Below the pieces are notes generated by a model. The model had not been told where the DNA came from. It saw nothing but the letters and a program-made list of their open reading frames with translations, and made no database searches. DNA of 64,000 bases from Nocardioides marmoribigeumensis (lineage in GTDB: Bacteria; Actinomycetota; Actinomycetes; Propionibacteriales; Nocardioidaceae), in assembly GCF_031458325.1 (NCBI RefSeq), contig NZ_JAVDYG010000001.1, forward strand, positions 2,170,001 to 2,234,000, written 5' to 3'. Of this stretch, positions 59,594 to 64,000 are shown in pieces; positions within the stretch are counted from its first letter, which is position 1, and each line of letters starts with the position of its first letter. Made by a program: the position numbers and the translations under genes.

Positions 59594-60121
59594 ATGACGA
59601 CGATGACCGCGGCCCGGAGCCGCCAGCCCACTGCCCAGCCCACTGCCCAGCCCACTGTCCAGCCCACTGTCCAGCCCACCACTGAGTCGGTCCTCGGGTC
59701 TGCTGCCCAGCCCGTCCCTGCGACCCGGCACAACGCCGTCTTCATGCTGGCGGCCTACGTCCTGTCCCTTCTCCACACGGCCAGGACCGTCCTCGACGGC
59801 ATCGCGCCCGCCGACTTCGGGGCGAACGACGCGCTGACCTACGGGTTCTACGGGATCTCCTTCGCCTTCTTCGCGCTCGCCCTGGTCGGACGCCGCGCCG
59901 CCCAGGTCGCGGTCGCGGTGTTCCTCTCGCTCCAGCTCGCGACCGGCGTGCTGGTCTGCTCCGACGACTTCGGGTCGGCCCAGCAGACCACCTGGGGGTG
60001 GTTGGAGAACGGCGCCTACCTGGGCCTGCTGGCCATCGCCCTCTGCCTCACGGTGAGGGGCGTGACTCGACCGAGGCGGTCGTCGTTGAGCCCGACATGC
60101 CGCGTCATCGCAGGGCCCTGA
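59594..60121 (+). CDS. Small membrane protein with QPTA/QPTV repeats
   Basis: The 175-residue protein begins with a disordered repeat of Gln-Pro-Thr-Ala/Val (about residues 11-30), then four membrane helices (AVFMLAAYVLSLLHTART, GFYGISFAFFALALVG, VAVAVFLSLQLATGVLVC, NGAYLGLLAIALCLTV). No family is recognised. The last 25 bases overlap the start of the next gene in another frame. ATG 59594 has no strong ribosome site; ATG 59603 is an alternative. Confidence 0.65.
   Translation: MTTMTAARSRQPTAQPTAQPTVQPTVQPTTESVLGSAAQPVPATRHNAVFMLAAYVLSLLHTARTVLDGIAPADFGANDALTYGFYGISFAFFALALVGRRAAQVAVAVFLSLQLATGVLVCSDDFGSAQQTTWGWLENGAYLGLLAIALCLTVRGVTRPRRSSLSPTCRVIAGP
59624..59683 (+). repeat. 12-bp in-frame minisatellite (4 full units plus a partial one)
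   Basis: Units CAGCCCACTGCC, CAGCCCACTGCC, CAGCCCACTGTC and CAGCCCACTGTC are followed by CAGCCCACCACT. Each unit encodes Q-P-T-A/V. As 12 is a multiple of 3, copy number can vary without shifting frame. Confidence 0.92.
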
Positions 60122-61653
60122 CCTCCATCGCACTCGCCCTGACGGCCGCCGTGGTCGCCGTGGCCGGAGGGCCGCTGGCGACCGCGGCGCCCGGCCCGGC
60201 GGTGCCGATCCAGCAGCAGCCGGGCGGCGAGCTGCTGCGCGACTTCACCGGCCACCCGGCCGTCGTGCGCCCGATGCGGGTGCCACGGATCCCGCAGCAC
60301 CCCTACATGGCGCGCAACGGCGCCAGCAACATCCACGACGACGCCTACCAGACCGACGCCTACGCCGTGTCCGGCCCGCTCGGTCGGGACCTGCAGGTGA
60401 CCAGCACGGAGTACCTCGCCGAGTGCGCCTCGGTCACCTTCGACTCCCGCGGGCGCATCGTCACCGTGTGCGTCTCGCCGCAGGGCGCGACGCTCCGGCT
60501 GGTCGACCCCGACACGCTGGAGGAGATCGCAGCCTACGAGCTGCCCGGGCGGGCGCCCGGCACGTTCTCGTTCAGCAACTTCAGCGGGGGCGGCTACTTC
60601 TACCTCGACCACCGCGACCGAGCGGTCGTCTCGACCTTCGACGGTCACCTGCTCGTCGTCCAGGACACCGGCAGCAGCCTCGAGCTGGTCCGCGACCACG
60701 ACGTCTCGCGGGCCACCGGTGGCTCGGGCATCCAGTCCGCGCTGCCCGACTGGAAGGGCCGGCTGTGGTTCGTCACCCAGTCCGGCGTCGTCGGCTTCGT
60801 CAACCGGGCGGGCGCCGTCCGCAGCCGCCACCTGTCGCGTGGGGAGACGATCGCGAACAGCTTCGCGATGGACGAGTCCGGCGGCGTGTTCATCGTGTCC
60901 ACCCACGCGCTCTACCGCTTCGACGTGGTCGACGGCCGGCCCCACGTGACGTGGCGCCGCACCTACGACCGCGGCAGCAGCACCAAGCCCGGCCAGGTCT
61001 CGCAGGGCAGCGGCACCACGCCGACCCTGATCGGCCGCGCGGACTCCCGCGGGGGCGGCTCGATCGCCATCACCGACAACGCCGACCCGCGGATCAACGT
61101 CCTGGTCCTCCGCCGCGGCAAGGCCGGCCCCGGCCGCCGTCCGCTGTGCCGGCAGCCGGTCTTCCCCCGCGGCCGCAGCGCTGACGAGAACAGCCTCATC
61201 TCGGTGCCGGGCGGGCTCATCGCGGAGAACAACTACGGCTACGCCGGCCCGCTGCCCACCGGGCCCTCCGGACGGTCCGCGGACACCGCGCCGGGCGCCG
61301 TACGCATCGCGGTCGACTACCGCCGCGGCGGCTGCCACGTGGCGTGGCGCAACGACCGCCTCCGGATCCCCACGCTGGTGTCCAAGGTGAGCCTGGCCAA
61401 CGGGCTGCTCTACACCTACACGCATCCCTCCGCCGCCGAGCTGCCGTGGAAGTACGCCGCCGTGCCCGGCCTGGCGCCGGAGGCGTGGTTCCTCACCGCG
61501 GTCGACGCCCGCACCGGCAAGCAGGTGTTCTCCAAGCTCGCCGGCACGGGCCTGGGCTTCAACAACAACTACGCGCCGGTGAGCCTCGGGCCCGACGGGA
61601 CGGCGTACGTCGGCACGCTGGGTGGTCTGGTCCGGTTCGCCGACGCGCCCTGA
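60097..61653 (+). CDS. Secreted beta-propeller-like protein of unknown function
   Basis: The 518-residue protein begins with a signal peptide (ALTSIALALTAAVVAVAGGPLATAAPG). The mature part has many short beta strands in repeats (VTFDSRGRIVTVCVSPQGATLRLVDPDTLEEI, FYLDHRDRAVVSTFDGHLLVVQDTG, FAMDESGGVFIVSTHALYRFD, AYVGTLGGLVRF) typical of a propeller. It could be a PQQ/NHL-like scaffold with no visible catalytic residues. The ATG at 60097 overlaps the previous gene by 25 bases; longer in-frame starts precede the signal and are disfavoured. Confidence 0.8.
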   Translation: MPRHRRALTSIALALTAAVVAVAGGPLATAAPGPAVPIQQQPGGELLRDFTGHPAVVRPMRVPRIPQHPYMARNGASNIHDDAYQTDAYAVSGPLGRDLQVTSTEYLAECASVTFDSRGRIVTVCVSPQGATLRLVDPDTLEEIAAYELPGRAPGTFSFSNFSGGGYFYLDHRDRAVVSTFDGHLLVVQDTGSSLELVRDHDVSRATGGSGIQSALPDWKGRLWFVTQSGVVGFVNRAGAVRSRHLSRGETIANSFAMDESGGVFIVSTHALYRFDVVDGRPHVTWRRTYDRGSSTKPGQVSQGSGTTPTLIGRADSRGGGSIAITDNADPRINVLVLRRGKAGPGRRPLCRQPVFPRGRSADENSLISVPGGLIAENNYGYAGPLPTGPSGRSADTAPGAVRIAVDYRRGGCHVAWRNDRLRIPTLVSKVSLANGLLYTYTHPSAAELPWKYAAVPGLAPEAWFLTAVDARTGKQVFSKLAGTGLGFNNNYAPVSLGPDGTAYVGTLGGLVRFADAP

Positions 61654-61766
61654 GCCGCCGTGACCCTGTCGGTGGGTCCTCGTTGAATGCGCAGGGAGCG
61701 GGCACCGGAGGGGTGCCCGACGGCAGCCGGCCGGACCGGCCGCCGCGCCGACGTGAGGAGAGCACC

Positions 61767-62297
61767 ATGGACCAGCGCGACGAGCTCACCGGCATCTTCG
61801 ACGCCCTGACGCCCGCCGACTTCGTCCGCGAGTCCACCGCGATCGCCGCGATGGACGGCTGCTACGCCGGCTCGGCCATCCTCGACGGCTTCGTCGAGCA
61901 CCAGCTCAACGCCGTGCGGCTCGCGTTCGCGATGTCCGACGGCTGGCTGTTCACCACCGCCGTCCTCGCGGGCCGCCAGGGCCTGCGCACCTTCGTCGCC
62001 GACGACGACGAGACCCTCGACGGCTTCGTCTCCCGGGTCCGCGACGAGGCCGCCCGCATGCGCGCCCACTGGTGCTTCATGGCGACCCAGACGCTGATCG
62101 GGCCCCGCGCGGGCGCCGGCGAGGACGACGACACCGGCCAGGAGGCCGTCGTGTGGCAGCTGACCTCCACCGAGGCGGAGACCGCCGGTGCGATGGGCGG
62201 CTTCATGCCGATCCACGGCACCCGGCTCGGCGAGTCCTTCGAGACCCAGCTCGCCGCCCCCGGCGTCGGCCCCTGGGCCGGCGTCCTCCCCTGCTGA
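61767..62297 (+). CDS. Hypothetical cytoplasmic protein
   Basis: The 176-residue protein has no signal or membrane segment. It reads MDQRDELTGIFDALTPADFVRESTAIAAMDGCYAGSA, then a segment rich in Phe, Asp and Ala, and ends GPWAGVLPC. No family is recognised. GAGGAGAG gives a clear ribosome site. It stands alone between the propeller protein and the minus-strand MarR gene. Confidence 0.65.
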   Translation: MDQRDELTGIFDALTPADFVRESTAIAAMDGCYAGSAILDGFVEHQLNAVRLAFAMSDGWLFTTAVLAGRQGLRTFVADDDETLDGFVSRVRDEAARMRAHWCFMATQTLIGPRAGAGEDDDTGQEAVVWQLTSTEAETAGAMGGFMPIHGTRLGESFETQLAAPGVGPWAGVLPC

Positions 62298-62327
62298 GGG
62301 CCGCCTGCGGCGCCGGCCGCGACGGGG

Positions 62328-62813
62328 TCAGCCGGCGCGCTCCAGGGTGGCGTTGTAGCGCGCGAGCACCGCGGCGAAGTCGGCCAGCTCGCGCTCGTCC
62401 CAGTCCCCGAGCCGCTCGTCGAGCAGCTGGCGCCGGTGGGCGGCGACGTCGCGCAGGCGTCGACGGCCGTCGTCGCTGAGCGAGAGCAGCGTGGCGCGGC
62501 CGTCCTCGGGATCGGGGGTGCGGTCCACGAGGCCGAGGTCGAGCAGGTGCTGCACCTGACGGCTGACCGAGGCCTTGTCCATCGCGAAGTGGCACACGAT
62601 CGCCGAGGCCCGCAGCGGGCCGTGGTCGGCGAGGTGGGTGAGCACCAGGAACGTGGAGGGGTGCAGCGACTCGTGCACCTCCTGGGCCCGCTCGGCGATC
62701 ACGCGGCGGACGCGCTTGATCAGCACCCCCACCTCGGCCTCGATCTGCCGCAGGCTGTCCTGCCGCTCGGCCGTGTCGTCGGCGGCCCGGGTCGTGACCG
62801 GCGACCCGGTCAT
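62328..62813 (-). CDS. MarR-family transcriptional regulator
   Basis: The 161-residue protein carries the MarR winged helix: HPSTFLVLTHLADHGPLRASAIVCHFAMDKASVSRQVQHLLDLGLVDRTPDPEDGRATLLSLSDDGRRRLRDV. The start at 62813 overlaps the stop of the upstream MFS gene (ATGA), so it is co-transcribed with it and likely controls it, perhaps releasing on binding the pump's substrate. Confidence 0.92.
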   Translation of the reverse strand: MTGSPVTTRAADDTAERQDSLRQIEAEVGVLIKRVRRVIAERAQEVHESLHPSTFLVLTHLADHGPLRASAIVCHFAMDKASVSRQVQHLLDLGLVDRTPDPEDGRATLLSLSDDGRRRLRDVAAHRRQLLDERLGDWDERELADFAAVLARYNATLERAG

Positions 62814-64000
62814 GCCCGCGGCGCGTTCTGGGCGGCGACCGGCTCGGCGACGGCGGCGGAGTCCTCGACGTCGAGCGTGGTGCGCAGCGGCACCTCGCGG
62901 ATGAAGAGGATGCACAGCAGCGAGGCGATCGCGAAGGGCACGGAGACCATGAACAGGTGGCCGGTGGCGTCACCGAACGCGGTCTCGTAGAGGTGGCGGA
63001 CCGGCGCCGGCAGCGACGCGAGGTCGGGGATCGAGCCGCCACCGCCGTCGGAGGCGCTGGGCGTGACGCCCATCGCGGCCAGCCCGGTCTCGAGGGAGTC
63101 GCGGACCTGGTGGGCGAGCACCGCGCCGAGCGCCGAGACGCCCATCGCGCCGCCGAGGCTCCGGAAGAAGGCGACGGTCGCGCTGGCCGAGCCGAGGTCG
63201 GCGGTGCGGACGTTGTTCTGGACGGCCAGGACCAGGTTCTGCATGGTGGCGCCGAGACCGAGGCCGACCAGCGCCATGTAGACGCCGACGACCGGCAGCG
63301 GGGTGGCGTGGTCGATGGTCGCGAGCAGCGTGAAGCCCACGGCGACGAGCATCGAGCCGCCGACGAGGTAGCGCTTCCACAGGCCCGTGCGGGTGATGAT
63401 GCGCCCGATGACGATGCTGGAGACCAGCAGGCCGCCGACCATCGCGATCGACATCAGGCCGGCGCGGGTCGGGCTCATGCCGCGGGAGAGCTGGAAGTAC
63501 TGGCTGAGGTAGACCGTGGAGCCGAACATCGCGACGCCGACCAGCGCCGAGGCGATGGTCGCGAGCACGATCGTGCGGTCCTTGAACAGCCGCAGCGGGA
63601 TGACCGGCTCGGCTGCCACCCGGGCCTCGACCCACACCGCCAGCGCGATGACCGCGATGCCGCCTGCGACCAGCAGCCCGCTGGTGACCGAGATCCAGTC
63701 GAAGTCGGTGCCGGCGAGGGAGACCCAGACGAGCAGGATGCTGACGCCGCCGACGATGAGCCCGGCGCCGGCGAAGTCGACGGAGACCGGGCGCTTGACG
63801 ACGGGCAGGTGCAGCGTGCGCTGCAGGACGAGGAACGCGACGACGGCGATCGGCAGGGGTGCGAAGAAGCAGCCCCGCCAGCCCAGCGGGCTGTCCACGA
63901 TGACGCCACCGAGCAGCGGGCCGCTGACCGTGGCGAGGGCGAAGACCGCGCCGATGTAGCCGCTGTAGCGGCCGCGCTCACGCGGCGTCACCATGCTGGC
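62810..64000 (-). CDS. MFS drug transporter, DHA2/EmrB type, 5' end outside the window
   Basis: Only the C-terminal 396 codons are visible; the frame stays open through the right window edge, so the start is missing. The visible part reads PRERGRYSGYIGAVFALATVSGPLLGGVIVDS...GWRGCFFAPLPIAVVAFLV and continues through about nine helices to the end. The DHA2 helix-5 motif (VSGPLLGGVIVD) is present. It forms an operon with the MarR gene. The substrate is unknown. Confidence 0.92.
   Translation of the reverse strand, partial: ASMVTPRERGRYSGYIGAVFALATVSGPLLGGVIVDSPLGWRGCFFAPLPIAVVAFLVLQRTLHLPVVKRPVSVDFAGAGLIVGGVSILLVWVSLAGTDFDWISVTSGLLVAGGIAVIALAVWVEARVAAEPVIPLRLFKDRTIVLATIASALVGVAMFGSTVYLSQYFQLSRGMSPTRAGLMSIAMVGGLLVSSIVIGRIITRTGLWKRYLVGGSMLVAVGFTLLATIDHATPLPVVGVYMALVGLGLGATMQNLVLAVQNNVRTADLGSASATVAFFRSLGGAMGVSALGAVLAHQVRDSLETGLAAMGVTPSASDGGGGSIPDLASLPAPVRHLYETAFGDATGHLFMVSVPFAIASLLCILFIREVPLRTTLDVEDSAAVAEPVAAQNAPRA

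Noticed and set aside
1-64000. CRISPR arrays, rRNA genes, IS elements and transposases
   Set aside because: No regularly spaced repeats, no ribosomal RNA sequences, and no transposase-like frame or flanking direct repeats were seen.

Overview
The window is chromosomal DNA of a very high-GC Gram-positive actinobacterium. Codon third positions are almost all G or C, there is a complete mce lipid-import operon, many genes overlap by ATGA, GTGA or TGATG, and several genes look leaderless (a TANNNT -10 box six to eight bases before the start codon). Gene content and protein style fit Nocardioides or a close relative in the Propionibacteriales; this is an inference, because no rRNA gene is present. 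Genes are tightly packed, and no stretch longer than about 300 bases lacks a gene.

Layout. 1-4 kb, minus strand: the meta-cleavage lower pathway (2-oxopent-4-enoate hydratase, acetylating acetaldehyde dehydrogenase, 4-hydroxy-2-oxovalerate aldolase) under an IclR regulator, with a partial regulator at the window edge. 4-6 kb: a secreted CHAP-domain protein and a tRNA-Arg(ACG). 6-18.3 kb: a frameshifted phosphotriesterase-like gene, then a gene set that matches the second half of lysine fermentation (kdd, a 3-hydroxyacyl-CoA dehydrogenase, kal, kce) wrapped around an oligopeptide-type ABC importer and a TetR regulator, followed by a DksA/TraR zinc-finger protein and a DadA-like amino-acid dehydrogenase. 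18.3-21.2 kb: a four-gene minus-strand cassette with WXG100/LXG-like proteins. 21.4-24.3 kb: secreted sialidase-like, lipoprotein and small secreted proteins. 24.4-29.6 kb: a large LuxR-type ATPase regulator, a decayed MFS gene, a DnaJ-like small protein and an ECF sigma/anti-sigma-like pair. 29.6-33.7 kb: a glycolate/glyoxylate operon (GlcD, malate synthase G, GlcG-like). 33.7-38.9 kb: a shortened HNH gene, membrane and small zinc-ribbon-like proteins, a thioesterase, an N-terminally short metallo-beta-lactamase-fold gene and two Ala/Glu-rich coiled-coil genes. 39.2-44.3 kb: a fatty-acid desaturase, a thioesterase with an exact 81-bp internal duplication, an HxlR regulator, and the furA-katG peroxide module. 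44.3-47.4 kb: an MFS exporter, a TetR regulator and a DUF2236 oxygenase-like gene around a perfect 14+14 bp operator. 47.5-57.7 kb: a full mce operon (yrbEA, yrbEB, mceA-F and two Mce-associated proteins). 57.7-64 kb: an alcohol dehydrogenase, membrane and secreted proteins, a MarR regulator and an MFS exporter that runs off the right edge.

How the genes fit together. The most interesting block is 7.5-16.3 kb. Kdd would oxidise 3,5-diaminohexanoate to 3-keto-5-aminohexanoate, Kce would cleave this with acetyl-CoA to acetoacetate and 3-aminobutyryl-CoA, Kal would remove ammonia to give crotonyl-CoA, and the 3-hydroxyacyl-CoA dehydrogenase would finish the beta-oxidation arm. The aminomutases that normally make 3,5-diaminohexanoate from lysine (kamA, kamD/E) are not in the window, while a dedicated oligopeptide-type importer is embedded between kal and kce. 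This suggests uptake of a preformed beta-amino acid or a peptide containing one. The divergent kdd/hbd-like promoter carries a palindrome over the kdd -10 box, the probable site of the TetR encoded downstream of kdd.
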